64,000 nt of DNA from Phalacrocorax aristotelis. Its lineage: Eukaryota > Chordata > Aves > Suliformes > Phalacrocoracidae. The notes beneath the pieces were generated by a model that saw nothing but the letters and a program-made list of their open reading frames with translations, was not told the DNA's origin and did no database searches. Location of the stretch: contig NC_134280.1 of assembly GCF_949628215.1 (NCBI RefSeq), forward strand, positions 44,852,621-44,916,620. The letters run 5' to 3'. Positions 1 to 11,314 of the stretch are shown one piece after another. A program made the position numbers and the translations under genes. The number at the start of each line of letters is the position of its first letter. Positions within the stretch are counted from its first letter, which is position 1.

Positions 1-6
1 TCTCTC

Positions 7-553
7 TGTCCTGGTTTCCTGGTTTCAGCTGAGATAAAGTTAGTTTTCTTACTAGTAGCTGGTGCAGTGCTGTGTTTTGGATTTAGGATGAGAATAATGT
101 TGATAACATACTGATGTTTTAGTTGTTGCTCAGAAGTGCTTACGCTAGTCAAGGAATTCTCAGCTTCCCATGCTCTGCTGGGTGCACAAGAAGCTGAGAG
201 GGAGCACGGCCAGGACAGCTGGCCCAAACTGACCAAAGGGATATTCCATATCATATGACGTCTTGCCCAGTGTATAAGCTATGGGGAGTTGGCCGAGGGG
301 TAGCGATGGCCGTTTGGGGACAGACTGGGCATCGGTTGGCGGGTGGTGAGCAATTGTATTGTGCATTACTTGCTTTGTATCTTATTGCTACTACTACTAT
401 TCTACTTTATTTCAATTATTAAGCTGTTCTTATCTCAACCCATGAGTTTTCTCACTTTTATTCTCCTGACTCTCTCCCCCATCCCACTGGGGTGGTGGGA
501 GTGAGTGGGTGGTTGTGTGGTGCTTAGTTGCTGGCTGGGGTTAAGCCACGACA
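7..553 (+). mobile_element. Solo LTR of an avian ERV-L-like element
   Basis: The segment begins TGTCCTGG and ends CCACGACA, the TG...CA ends of a retroviral LTR. It shares long stretches of order and wording with the LTR at 9662-10265: the early segment ending in GTGCTGTGTTTTGG, the ATTCCATATCAT block, the T-rich stretch before TTCTTATCTCAACCC, and the end TAAGCCACGACA. An ATTAAG near 417 sits where the other LTRs have an ATTAAA poly(A) signal. No internal retroviral sequence follows, so it is a solo LTR. The flanking pentamers CTCTC (2-6) and CCCTC (554-558) differ at one base and may be a decayed target duplication. Orientation is inferred from the other two LTRs. Confidence 0.85.
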
Positions 554-1101
554 CCCTCTCTGCTGCTGCCTGACCCCCTTTCTTTTTTTTTTTTCTTCTT
601 CCACCTCTCCACAGGGCTCCTGATCCCTCTCTTTCTCCACCCCTCTGTGTGGCTCAAAATCCCTGTCTTTTTCTCTCTGGCGTTATTCTTCTGTGTTGCT
701 CTGTCCTGCTCCTCATCCAGCTGTTTCTTGCCTGGTCCCTGTGTCCTGCTCCCTGACCCTATTCCTTTTCCACTCCCTCTCTGTCCTGCTGCCCACCCCA
801 AATCATTTCTCCATCTCCCTCCTGCTCCCTGTCCTTATTTTTCTTTCTCTGTCCTGCTCCCTCTTTCTGCCTCTCTTCCTCTCTCCCTGCTGCTTCTTTC
901 TCCATCCCTGTCCAGATCCCTGCCCCTTTTTCTTTCTTCTTGCTAGCCCTCTGTCCTTTTCCTTGTCCCCACCTTTTCTGTCCTGCAGCCCAGCGCTGTC
1001 TTTTCCGTCTCCCACCTCCCCTGTCCTGCTGCCCAACCCAGTTTTTTTTCCCCTCCATCTCTGTCCTGCTCCTTGTCTTCTTATCTTTGCCCGTCTGACA
1101 G
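554..1101. repeat. Pyrimidine-rich degenerate minisatellite in an intron
   Basis: The + strand is almost entirely C and T, with a loosely repeated motif CTGTCCTGCTCCC or CTGTCCTGCTGCCC recurring near 703, 746, 782, 860, 980, 1021 and 1057 at irregular spacing of roughly 35-80 bp. It ends at a good splice acceptor (CGTCTGACAG, AG at 1100-1101) before the first recognisable exon, so it is probably intronic. Open frames through it on both strands are compositional. Confidence 0.6.
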
Positions 1102-1257
1102 GTGATGTGAAGATGGCCACTAGCAATGTCCTGGTGGCTCTGGCCCGTTCCCACTTCCACTTTGTCATGTCTGAACTCCAGAGCCACCTGAAGGCTGTGA
1201 GGAATATCCCTGATGAGATTATGCTCCTCACCTTGAGCAAAAAGGCCCGCAGCTACG
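1102..1257 (+). pseudogene. MROH-like exon (HEAT-repeat helices)
   Basis: The acceptor is TCTGACAG (AG 1100-1101) and the donor is GTATGG at 1258. It encodes GDVKMATSNVLVALARSHF and continues through MSELQSHLK and IPDEIMLLTL, paired amphipathic helices typical of HEAT repeats. There is no stop inside it. Confidence 0.65.
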
Positions 1258-1660
1258 GTATGGCACCCTTGGCCTCCTGGTTTGGGTAAGGGTCTGTGAT
1301 AAAGGGGAGAAGGGATCCTCGCCCTCCCTAAACACTCTGTGTTGAACTGGGGGACTATGGAGTTGCTGTGCCTCCTTGCTCTGGGCCAGGGTCAGCTGGC
1401 AGCTCTGCCTTACCAGCCCAATCCCAGTTCCTGAAGGGTGGGAACCTGCTGGAGACAAACCTGTGTGGTCTCTGCCCCCTACTGTCCTCCCCATTTCCCC
1501 AAAGGTCTTCCCTGTGTCCCCCTTGAGGAAGGCGGCCCTCCCCATGCCCTCTGGCGTGTCCTGCAAGGCCCAGCAGCCTCAGCCCTGCCAGGGATGGACC
1601 CCCAGTCTCCTGTGCCTCTCACTGACCCTCTCGGTCCCTCTGTCCCTGCTTTTTCTGCAG

Positions 1661-1759
1661 CCCTGCAGTGCATCCCTTTTGTGGGAATGGCGCTGCTCAC
1701 CCTGTGCACCATGCTGAGCTGGGTGAGGAGTGGCCGGATCCTGCACGCCCTCTGCAGTG
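1661..1759 (+). pseudogene. MROH-like exon
   Basis: A strong acceptor (CTTTTTCTGCAG) precedes 1661 and the donor GTGAGT follows at 1760. The frame reads LQCIPFVGMALLTLCTMLS and then WVRSGRILHALCS, ending in phase 1, which joins the next exon at 2293. Confidence 0.65.
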
Positions 1760-2292
1760 GTGAGTGTTGGCTCCTTGGCCAGGGCCCCAGGGGCAGGGGC
1801 TGGGGTGGCCTTCAGTACCTCTATGTGATCTCAGAGGGAACATGGTGGGTGTCAGCCCACAGCAAAGTCAGGCCTTGGTGATCCCAAATGCTGTGAGTGT
1901 GCAGAAAGCACAAGAGAAGCCCAGGAGGTTTCTGCAGGTAGGACATGGCAGTGCTGCATGGTGTAACTCCTGGGTCCCTCCCCATGGTTTCTGTTCCCCT
2001 GCTTTCTTCTGGGATTAAAATCTGTGCTCTGAAAGGCCGTGTGTAAGGGAAGGGGAGGGGATGGGGGAGTGGCCTCTGGGGAGGAGAAGGTGCGATGGGG
2101 AGGAGGATGCAAACAGTAGGCTGTTTGAGTCCAGACACCTCAAGAGCACAAATTGCCCTCAGATCCAGATCTGGTCCTGGGCTGAGCCCTGCCAAGCCTG
2201 GGTCTGTCCTTAAAGCAGGCTTGGGTGAGAGTGCAAGGTACAGTCCCTGCTGCAGACTCTCACATGCTCCCTTTTCCTTTCTCCTGGTACAG

Positions 2293-2444
2293 TTCTGGAA
2301 CAATGGTGAAAAGGAGTCAATACATACTTTGGTAACTGGGAGCAATGCCTCTTCCCTCACAAGGGGGTAGCACAGTTCTGTGAAGCCGCTTACCCGGTCT
2401 TCTGCTATGCCATGGTAAACTGGCTGGACGGCAAGGATGCAGAA
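2293..2444 (+). pseudogene. MROH-like exon with in-frame TGA
   Basis: The acceptor is CTGGTACAG (AG 2291-2292). Joined in phase to the exon ending at 1759, it reads VLEQW, stop, KGVNTYFGNWEQC, then FPHKGVAQFCEAAYPVFCYA and MVNWL. The TGA at 2307-2309 falls in the middle of conserved family wording, so it is a nonsense mutation and not an exon end. The likely donor is GTGAGA at 2445. Confidence 0.65.
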
Positions 2445-2753
2445 GTGAGAGAAGTGCTGCTTGCCATGCCTCGGGCTGCAGTGGGGATGTCCACGTCAGG
2501 GGGTCCATCTGTGCCCAGTGGGGTGCGAGCAGAGGGGCAAGGGGAGGGGGGCTGCCTGGCAGGAAGCAGCCGAGTCCTGGCGCCTTTCTGCAGGGAGGGC
2601 AGCGCTCTCTCCTGTGGATTGAGCCCTTGTCCTGCAGGGCAGAAAGGAAAGGGAAACCCCTCACAGTGGGAAGGGCAGACTGGTGTCCAGGGGATGCGGA
2701 ATGCCAGGCAGACCTTCAGCTCTCCAAGCAGAGCCTCTGCCTTCCCTCTTCAG

Positions 2754-2897
2754 GACAAGCAGGCTGTTCTCAGGGCAGTGATTGCCATGATGAGGGTCCT
2801 TCTGCATGAAGAGCAGCACCGAGAGAATGCCTGGGAGCAGCTCCTCTGGCTCCTGCACCAGTATCAGGAGGTCCGAGACACCTCCCGGGTCACCAAG
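2754..2897 (+). pseudogene. MROH-like exon
   Basis: It is bounded by CCCTCTTCAG and GTGAGG, 144 bp or 48 codons. It starts DKQAVLRAVIAMMRVLLHEE and ends RDTSRVTK. The frame is open, with helix-pair character. Confidence 0.65.
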
Positions 2898-3450
2898 GTG
2901 AGGTGCCGCACAGGGCCCGGTGTGGCTGCTGAGGTGGGTCTGTGCGAGTGCCACAAGGTGCTGGGGAGCTGTGGGGTGCCAGGGGGAGGTGGGAAGCCCT
3001 TAGAGAAGGGACAGGGAGGGCAGAGGAGGCCTGAGGCTTCCTGGGCTCTTTGGGCAAGAAAAGAGCAACCCAGAGGGGGCCATGAGGGAGGTAGGAGTCT
3101 CTGGGGCTCATCTTCTCAGGAAGGGAGGCGTCACCATCTCCCTGGGGCTCTTTGTGTGGGAGGAGCTTTGCCCTAATGCCTGGGGCCACATCCAGTCCTG
3201 GCCAGTGAGGGGCAAGGTGTGATGCGGGATAGTGCCAGGAAACTGAGTTGTCAACACTGGCTCTGTTCAGAGGAAAGAGACCCTCCTAATGGTGCTCTGA
3301 GGGGAGGGCAAACAAACAAAAAGCCCCATGCAGGAGGGTTTGGGGTTTTGCCTGTGAGCTGGTGTTAGGGACTCCCCTTATCACAGATGTGCTGGGTTTC
3401 TCCTTTCCCAAGTGCCTTTAGCCTCCTCTTCCTTCCCTGTTCTCTCATAG

Positions 3451-3543
3451 AGCCTCAGCTATGTCCTGGAGATGCTGGTGGGAGTTCAGACCCCATTCCC
3501 ACAGGGCACAGCTCTTGCCATCAGCACCGCTGTGCACCTCCAA
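3451..3543 (+). pseudogene. MROH-like exon
   Basis: The acceptor is CTCTCATAG and the donor is GTAAGG at 3544; the block is 93 bp or 31 codons. It reads SLSYVLEMLVGVQTPFPQG and then TALAISTAVHLQ, with no stop. The short region 3544-4025 that follows is intron-like and shows nothing else. Confidence 0.6.
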
Positions 3544-5167
3544 GTAAGGCACCGCCGGCCTGGGACCCGCACACCTGATTGCCATGGAGGGGAAAGACCT
3601 GCTGGCTGGCAGGGAAGGAATGGCAGGGCAGGGAGTCTGTCCGCTGGGACCTTCCTGCAGGCCAGGAGCATGCCAGGATTTGTGATCCAGGTGCCACCTT
3701 AAGACTGCAGGAGACCTGATCCTGGCTGATTGGAATGGTCCCGAGGGGCAGCCCAGTTCCCACAGCAATTTCCCTCTTGGCCAAGTCGCAGGAGGACTCT
3801 GGAGCGCAGGCACCCTAAGGGCGGCCTTTTGACAGCTGCTCAGCATCAGCTTCTGGGCAGCCTGGGCTGCTGCAAACCTCTGTGTGTGCCCAGGGCCACC
3901 ATGGGGTGGGCTGGGTTTTGGCTGTGGGTCCTGTGCCCAGGGAGAAGAGAGTGGAGAGCACCATTTCTTTTCAGTCCCTCTCAACACTGATGTGACTTTC
4001 TGTAAAATGGACCTTGTTCCCACAACTCTCTGATGTGACCAAGGAGCCTGTCCCAGCCCATAAGGCAGGACTGTCTCACTGCATCATCCTGCAGGGTAAG
4101 GAGAAGAGACTTGGCGATGCCCGGCTGTGCTGTGGCAGCTCTTTCCCCAACCTTGGTGGTCGGGGGCAGCTACCTGCTAACGCAGAATGCAATTTCTTCC
4201 CCACGGAGATGGTCATGTTTCTATACTGCCAGCTGAGCGGTGGGAGTGAGGCCAGTTGCGTGGCAGCCCTGGGCCTGCTGGGAGTGCTGGCCTGCTCTGA
4301 CGGTCAGTGTCACAGACCAGGGACAAAAGGCAGGGGTTGGGGCTGCTGGGCTGAGAGCAGGAGCGGCCTGAAAGTGGTGCACCTGCACCCAAAAGGAGCT
4401 GCAAAGAGTGGGTCCCCCAGTCAAGCTGACACCCAACGACAGGGCTTGGGCTCTCCCCTGGCAGTTAGAAATGGCGGCACTCCAGGAACGGTGCTCCAAG
4501 CTCAGTAACACAGACCGGCTGGTGAGTGGGCTGGTATGCACAGGAGCTGCTTGTACCGATGCCATTTCTCTCATCCTTTGTGTTGCCTTATTACCGTAGC
4601 TTTCAGTCCCTATAGAGTCTGTGCCTCTAGAAATAGAGTTGCTCCAACTATGCTGCTGCCTCCTGTGAAGTCAGAGTCAGGCCCCGCTTTTCTGTCCCAT
4701 TGGTGTGCAAAAAACTTGGAAACTTCAACGGATCCCTTCTGCCATCAGGGCTGTGCCTCAACACACACCTCTCTGTACCTCTTCCAGCACCTGTGACAAG
4801 GGAGAAGCTGCCCCAGTGCCCAGGTGAGCTGTTTTGGGAAGGGATGGTGCCACCAGGGGAGGCAGAGAAACCCTTTCCCTCGGGGCAGAACTGGGGCTCC
4901 TGGGGAAGCGCTGGCACGTTGCCCAGGAGGTGGGTGATGGCTCCTCCCCAGGAAGAGCTGGCAGAGTGGAATGGGGAGGTCGCTGTGCTCTGTGGGGCAA
5001 ACGTCCATGCAGCCTGGTGCGAAAGCCCAGCCCTGACAGCAGGAGCAAAAGTTTCTGCCATGTGCTCGTCTCCTCTCCACGAGCCAATTCAGAGGTTGCC
5101 CCCAAGCAAAGGTGGCTTCCCTTTGGGTTTTGAACAGGAGTGTTGTAACCACCCTCTCCCCTGGCAG

Positions 5168-5278
5168 GTGCCTCTGGACTTCATCAGGGACCTGCTCAGC
5201 TCTGTCTGCCAGAGCTGCTGGGCATAGGATGTGGCGGCGCACATCTTCACGGAGTTCAGCCGGACCTCGGGCAGACTG
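5168..5278 (+). pseudogene. MROH-like exon with in-frame TAG
   Basis: The acceptor is CCCCTGGCAG and the donor is GTAAGG at 5279; the block is 37 codons. It reads VPLDFIRDLLSSVCQSCWA, stop, DVAAHIFTEFSRTSGRL. TAG at 5225-5227 interrupts a frame that continues sensibly on both sides, supporting pseudogene status. Confidence 0.6.
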
Positions 5279-5878
5279 GTAAGGGCAGAGCAGGACACCC
5301 AGAGCTTTAACCCGTGCCTGGACTGTGCTGAGAGCTCCTGCAGGTGTCCTTGGCCATGGAGAGCTCCACACATTAGGGCCATCAGTGCTGGCACTGCTGT
5401 CAGAGTGGCCTCCAAACGGCCATTCCTCCTGGGTGCCTGTGCTGATGTTGGTCGAGACGTCAGTGGATAATACGGGTTTGCACCCGGGCGTGCCACCTGG
5501 GACTGCGGGGCTGCCTGCACACCCCACGGGCCAAGCTGTGCCCACAGGCACCTTCTGCAAAGCTGCCTTGCAAAGGAAGGGTCTTGTAGGGGCAGGACAT
5601 CCTCCATCCTCAAATGCTCATGGACAATCAGCCAAACACAGCCGGTGCAGACAGGTGGGCCTGGCTACAGGGGTTCTCTGTGGTGTTCTCGTGCTCTGGC
5701 CCTCCAAAGCAAACCCTGCCCATCTGATAGCAGTCTAGGGGCCCACATCCCTTCTGGTAAGGGGACAGGCCATTTGGCTGTCCCTTTGGTGAGCATTTCC
5801 AGCTGGGCAGCCAGGAGATGAAAGCTGGGGATGGCCAAGCTTCCCACTGACTTGCCGAGGATCTTCCCTCTGGCCAGA
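5279..5878. other. Unannotated single-copy-like DNA between pseudogene and satellite
   Basis: I see no exon with good splice sites, no LTR and no tandem repeat here. It is probably intron or flank of the MROH-like locus, and it passes into the first satellite units at about 5879 (AGCAACC). Confidence 0.4.
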
Positions 5879-6488
5879 GCAACCAAAATGTTTACACTAG
5901 CAACCAAGACGGACACCCTAGCAAACCTAAATTGCTGCCAAGCAACCAATATGGCCGCCCTAGCAACCAAGATGGTTGACATAGGTATGAAGTAGGCTGA
6001 CCTAGCAACCAAGATGGCAACCTAGGAAACAAGAATGCTTCCATAGCAACCAGGGTTGCCACCATAGCATCCAAGATTTCTGCTATATTAACCAAGATGG
6101 CAACATTAGCAACCAAGATGGCTGCCATAGAAACCAAGATGGCCATTCTAGCAATCAAAATGGTTGCCATAGCAACCAAAATGTCTTCCATGGCAACCAA
6201 GATGGCCACCATAGAACCCAAATTCGCTGCCATAGCGACCAGCATGGGCACCCTAGCAACTAAGATAGTTGCCATAGCAACCAAAATGGCTGCCCTAATA
6301 GCAAACATGTATGCCATAGCAAGCAAGACAGCTTCCATAGCAAATAAGATGGTGAACCTTGCAATCAAGATGGCACCGTAGCAACCAAGGTGGCCACCCT
6401 AGCAACCCTAAATTGCTGCCATAGCAACCAATATGGCAGCCCCAGCAACCAAGATTGCTGCCTTAGTAAACAAGGTGGTGCCGACTGC
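5879..6488. repeat. 21-bp satellite array, diverged left edge
   Basis: About 29 units of the 21-bp satellite (GCAACCAAGATGG + CTGCCATA) begin abruptly. Units vary widely (AAGACGG, AAAATGT, AGCATGG, AATTCGC) and show no higher-order order, as expected at the edge of an array where unequal exchange is rare. The stretch ends where retroviral reverse transcriptase sequence begins near 6489. Confidence 0.9.
6163..6176. promoter_or_regulatory. RFX/X-box-like inverted repeat (example site)
   Basis: GTTGCCATAGCAAC fits the published RFX half-site rule GTNRCC, 0-3 nt, RGYAAC at every position with a 2-nt spacer. It is one representative; the same 14-mer recurs many times through the array wherever a unit ending ...GGTTGCCATA is followed by GCAACC. 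The sequence match is direct; binding is inferred. Confidence 0.5.
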
Positions 6489-9203
6489 TACCACAACAGT
6501 GCACTGGCTGCAATATCGCACCAACTGACACTCTCTGATTCCTATCCGTGGGGTCATTCATCGACTGGAGAGCCAAGAAGTGATCAGCAAGACCCACTCA
6601 CCCTTTAACAGTCCCATATGGCCAGTGCAGAATTCTAATGGAGAGTGGAGGCTAACAGTAGACTATTGTGGCCTGAACGAAGTCATGCCGCCACTGAGTG
6701 CTGTTGTGCCAGACATGCTAGAACTTCAATACGAACTGGAGTCAAAGGCAGACAAGTGGTATGCCACAACTGATATCGCTAATGCATTCTTCTCAATCCC
6801 TCTGGCAGCAGAGTGCAGGCCACAGTTTGCTTTCACTTGGAGGGGTGTCCAGTACACCTGGAATCGACTGTCCCAGGGGTGGAAACACAGTCCTACCATT
6901 TGCCATGGACTGATCCATAATGCTTTGGAACAAGATGGAGCTCCTGAACACCTTCAATACATTGATGACATCATTGTGTGGGGCAATACAGCAGAAGAAG
7001 TTTTTGAGAAAGGGAAGAAAATAGTCCAAATCCTTTTGAAAGCTGGTTTTGCCATAAAAGAAAGTAAAGTTAAGGGACCCGCACAAGAAATCCAGTTCTT
7101 AGGAATAAAATGGCAAGATGGACATCATCAGATCCCAATGGATGTGATCGACAAAATAGCAGCCATGTCTCCACCAACTAGCAAAAAGGAAACACAAGCT
7201 TTCTTGGGCGTTGTGGGTTTTTGGAGAATGCATATTCCACATTACAGTCTGATCGTAGGCCCTCTCTACCAAGTGACCCGGAAAAAGAATGATTTCAAAT
7301 GGGGCCCTGAGCAACAACAGCCTTTGAACAGATTAAACAGGAAATAGTTCATGCAGTAGCTCTTTGGCCAGTCTGGGCAGGACAAGATATAAAAAATATG
7401 CTCTACACCACAGCCGGGGAGAATGGCCCTACCTGGAGCCTCTGGCAGAAAGCACCAGGGGAGACCTGAGATTGACCCCTAGGGTTTTAGAGTTGGGGAT
7501 ACAGAGGGTCCGAAGCCCGCTATACTCCAACTGAAAAAGAGATATTGGCAGCATATGAAGGGGTTCGAGCTGCTTCAGAAGTGGTTGGTACTTCAGTACC
7601 AGGAGAGCACAGCTGCTCCTGGCACCCCGACTGCCAGTGCTGGGCTGGATGTTCAAAGGAAACGTCCCCTCTACACACCATGCAACCGATGCTAAATGGA
7701 GTAAATGGGTTGCACTGATCACCCAGCGGGCTTGAGTAGGAAACCCCAGTCGCCCAGGAATCTTGGAAGTGATTATGGACTGGCCAGAAGGCAAACACTT
7801 TGGAATATCACCAGAGAAGGCGGTGACACATGCTGAAGAAGCCCCACTGTATGACACACTGCCAGAAAAGGAGAAGCAGTATGCCCTGTTTACTGATGTG
7901 TCCTGTCACCTTGTGGGAAAGCACCGGAGGTGGAAGGCTGCTGTATGGAGTCCTACATGACAAGTCGCAGAAACTGCTGAAGGAGAAGGTGAATCGAGCC
8001 AGTTTGCAGAGGTAAAGGCCATCCAGCTGGCCTTAGACATTGCTGAATGGGAAAAGTGGCCAGTGCTCTATCTTTATACTGACTCCTGGATGGTGGCAAA
8101 TGCCCTGTGGGGCTGGTTACAGCAATGGAAGCAAAGCAACTGGCAGCGCAGAAGCAAACCCATCTGGGCTGCCACATTGTGGCAAGATATTGCTGCCTGG
8201 GTAGAGAATCTGGTTGTGAGAGTTCATCTTGGGGATGCTCACGTCCCCAAGAGTTGGGCCACTGAAGAACATCGAAACAACCAGCAGGTGGATCAGGCTG
8301 CCAAGATTGAAGTGGCTGAGGTGGATCTGGACTAGCAACATAAGGGTGAACTAATTCTAGCTCTGTGGGCCCATGACACCTCAGGCCATCAAGGGAGAGA
8401 TGTAACATACAGATGGGCTCGTGATTGAGGGGTCGACTTGACCATGGATACTATCACGCAGGTTATCCATGAATGTGAAACATGCACTGCAATCAAGCAA
8501 GCAAAGTGGGTAAAGCCTCTGTGGTATGGGGGATGATGGCTGAAGTATAAATATGGGGAGGCCTGGCAAACTGACTGTATTACACTCCCACAAACGCGCC
8601 AAGGCAAGCGCCATGTGCTCACCATGGTAGAAGCAACCACCGGCTGGCTGGAAACATATCCTGTCCCCCATGCCACTGCCTGGAACACTATCCTTGGTCT
8701 AGAAAAACAAGTCCTGTGGTGACATGGCACCCCAGAGAGAATTGAGTCAGACAAAGGGACTCATTTCCGAAACAACCTCATAGACACCTGGGCCAAAGAG
8801 CATGGTATTGAGCAGGTGTATCACATCCCCTATCACGCACCAGCCTCTGGGAAAATCAAAAGATACAATGGACTATTAAAGACTACACTGAGAGCAATGG
8901 TGGGTGGAACATTTAAACACTGGGATACACATTTAGCAAAAGCCACCTGGTTAGTCAACACGAGGGGATCTGCCAAGCGAGCTGGCCCTGCCCAATCAGA
9001 ACACATACTGTGGAAGGGGATAGAGTCCCTGTAGTGCACATAAAAAATATGTAGGGCAAAACAGTCTGGGTTTTTCTTGCTTCAGGCAAAGGCAAACCCA
9101 CTCATGGGATTGCGTTTGCTCGAGGATGTGGGTGATGCTGGAGGATGGAGGAGCCGGGTGTGTACCTCAAGGGGTTTTGATTTTGGGTGAAAACAGCCAA
9201 TGA
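6489..9203 (+). pseudogene. pol: Degenerate ERV-L-like pol remnant (RT, RNase H, integrase)
   Basis: This is a 5'-truncated copy that aligns along its whole length with the intact pol at 15058-18243. It starts just before the reverse transcriptase domain and ends at the homologous stop. The YIDD catalytic box is intact at 6958-6969, and RNase H and integrase segments follow in order. Breaks include a 1-nt deletion near 7318, an insertion of about 11 nt near 7595, and stops at 7467, 7473, 7733, 7958, 8333, 8426, 8534 and 8720. Five of these (7473, 7733, 7958, 8426, 8534), and also 8720, are CGA-to-TGA changes, the signature of methyl-CpG decay. It cannot encode a functional polymerase. Confidence 0.92.
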
Positions 9204-9661
9204 ACTGAATAATATGCTGTTAATTGCTATATAGTGTTGTATGTCATCACTACTATGGTTGTTATATGCCATATCAGTGGTATCTTGGTGGGACTCTCCC
9301 AATTAATAATAACAAATGAACTTTCAATTGAACCAAGCAAAGTGCAGCAGTGAGAGAACAAGAACTACCAGTGCAACGGTGATAGAACAAGGACTGACTT
9401 TAGCATGCAACAATCCAACACCACACACAGCACCTCTCTGAAAGACTCTTACAATGGAGGAGACCCAAAGTCATGGACTAAATGAACTCAATGGACAATT
9501 CACAGGCATTTTACAGGGGTGGTCCATAGACTAGGGGAATGCTAAATGAAAATCTGTATATCCTGTTAAAGGATGAGAAGGTGGGTAGGGATTAGTGAAA
9601 TTGTATTGAATAGTATGGGACCTGAGCATAATGTAAATGATATGGAATAAGGGGTGGATAC
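9204..9661 (+). other. 3' noncoding part of the degenerate ERV
   Basis: This segment matches 18244-18647 of the young provirus in several blocks (for example CATGGACTAAATGAACTCAA near 9473 and TGGAATAAGGGGTGGA before the LTR). It has no env-like frame. The purine-rich AATAAGGGGTGGATA immediately before 9662 is the polypurine tract. Confidence 0.8.
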
Positions 9662-10265
9662 TGTCATGGTTTTAGCTGGGATAGCATTAATTTTCTTTAC
9701 TCTAGCTGGTATAGTGCTGTGCTTTGAAATTAGCATGGAAAAAATTAATGTTGAGATAACGCACAGATGTTTTGGGCTGTTGCTGGGTAGCGCTTGTACT
9801 AGTCAAGGACACTTCTATCTTGCCATGCTCTTCTGGGTGCACAAGAAGCCGGGAGGGGAGGGGGCACAGCTAAGAGAGCGGATTCAAACTGACCAGAGGG
9901 ATATTCCATATCATGTAACATCATGCCGAGTATGTTAACTGGGAGGGGCTGGCCGGGCGAGGGAGGCAGCAATTGCAGCATGGGGACGGGCAGCATCAGT
10001 CAATGGGTGGTGAGCGGTTGTATCATTCATGTTTCTGTGGTTTTTTCCTTTTTTCCTTTCCCTTCCTTTTCCATTTTATTATATTAACATTATTGTCATT
10101 ATTACCATAATTATTATTATTTTATTGTAATTATTAAACGGTGCTTATCTCAACCCACAAGTTCTTTTGCTCGTCCGATTCTCTTCCCCATCCCACAGGG
10201 GTGGGGGGGGAAGAGAGCAAGTGGCTGCGGGGTGTTCACTTGTCAGCTGAAGCTGAACCACGACA
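9662..10265 (+). mobile_element. 3' LTR of the degenerate ERV
   Basis: It begins TGTCATGG directly after a polypurine tract and ends CCACGACA, 604 bp. An ATTAAA poly(A) signal lies at 10133-10138, after a T-rich segment. It is the same LTR family as 7-553 and clearly different from the 498-bp LTRs of the young provirus, although the linked pol genes are related. Satellite units resume immediately afterwards (GATGGCCACC...). The matching 5' LTR is absent. Confidence 0.9.
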
Positions 10266-11314
10266 GATGGCCACCATAGCAACCAAAACGGCTGCCATAG
10301 CAAAGAAGTCAGCTGAGCTAACAACCAGATGGTAGCACTGGCAACCAAGATTGCTGCCCTAGCAACCAATATGGCCATCCTAGCAAACAACATGGCTGCC
10401 ATAGGTACCAGGATGGCTACACTAGCAACCAAGATGTCTGCCTTAGCAAACAAAACGGGTGCCATAGCAACCATGATGTCTCCCCTAGCAACAAACATGG
10501 CTGCCATAGCAACCAATATGGCCACCCTAGCAATCAAGAAGGCTGCCGTAGCAACTAAATACACTGACATAGCAAACAAGATGTCTGCCCTATCAACCAA
10601 GATGACATATTAGGAAAAAAATAGGCTGCCAGAACAACCATGATGGCTGCACTAGAAACCTAGACGGCAGCCTAGCAAGCAACATGGCTGCCCTAGCAAT
10701 TGACATGGACCCCCATACCCAACAAGATGGCGACCCTAGCAATGAAGATGGCTGCCTTAGGAATAAAGATGGCTGACATAGCAACCAAGATGGCCACCTT
10801 AGCAACCAAGGTAGTGGCTGTAGCAACCATGATGGCTGCCCTAACAATAAAGATGTCTACCATAGCAACCAAGGCAGCTATTATAGATAACAAGATGGGC
10901 ACCCCAGTAACCAAGATCGCTGCCACAGCAACCAAATTGGCTGACCTATCAACAAAAATGGCTGCCATAGCAACCGAGATGGCAGCCATACCAACCAAGT
11001 AGACAGGCAATCTAGCAAACAAAACGTCTGATCTGTTAACCAAGATGGCCAACCTAGCAACCAAGATGAATGCCATAGAAACCAAGATGTTAACCCTATC
11101 AACGAAAATGGCTGCTATATTAACCAATATTGCAAACCTAGCGACAAAGATGGCTACCACAAAAGACAAGATTGCTGCCGTAGCAACCAATATGGCCGCC
11201 GTAGAAACTAAGATTGTTGCCATAGCAACCAAAACGGCCGTCCTAGAAACCAAGATTGCCGCCCTAGCAACCAGGATGGCCACACTAACAACGGTAGATT
11301 CCTGCCAAGGCAAC

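Larger units (their letters stand above)
1102..5278 (+). pseudogene. MROH-like (maestro heat-like repeat family) pseudogene, partial
   Basis: Nine exon-like blocks can be read: 1102-1257, 1661-1759, 2293-2444, 2754-2897, 3451-3543, about 4026-4095, about 4209-4302, 4465-4521 and 5168-5278. Most are bounded by AG and GT sites with matching phase. Translations such as LARSHFHFVMSELQSHLK, CIPFVGMALLTLCTML, YFGNWEQC and FCEAAYPVFCYAMVNWL are what I recognise as the MROH family, cytosolic HEAT-repeat proteins of poorly known function that are expanded in birds. Two in-frame stops (TGA 2307-2309 and TAG 5225-5227) interrupt otherwise good exons, and the block at about 4026 has no AG acceptor where one is expected. 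The 5' exons lie outside the window. The gene is not recognisable past 5278, about 600 bp before the satellite begins. Family assignment is from memory of its wording; no search was run. Confidence 0.7.

Noticed and set aside
647..1289. Long frames on both strands in the pyrimidine-rich region
   Set aside because: Low-complexity composition gives Leu/Ser/Pro-rich frames on one strand and Glu/Gly/Arg/Lys-rich on the other. Only the last part (1102-1257) is a plausible exon.
1438..5738. Many 60-270-residue frames antisense to, or in other frames of, the MROH-like exons
   Set aside because: They cross introns and splice sites and show no family wording; GC-rich sequence readily gives such frames.
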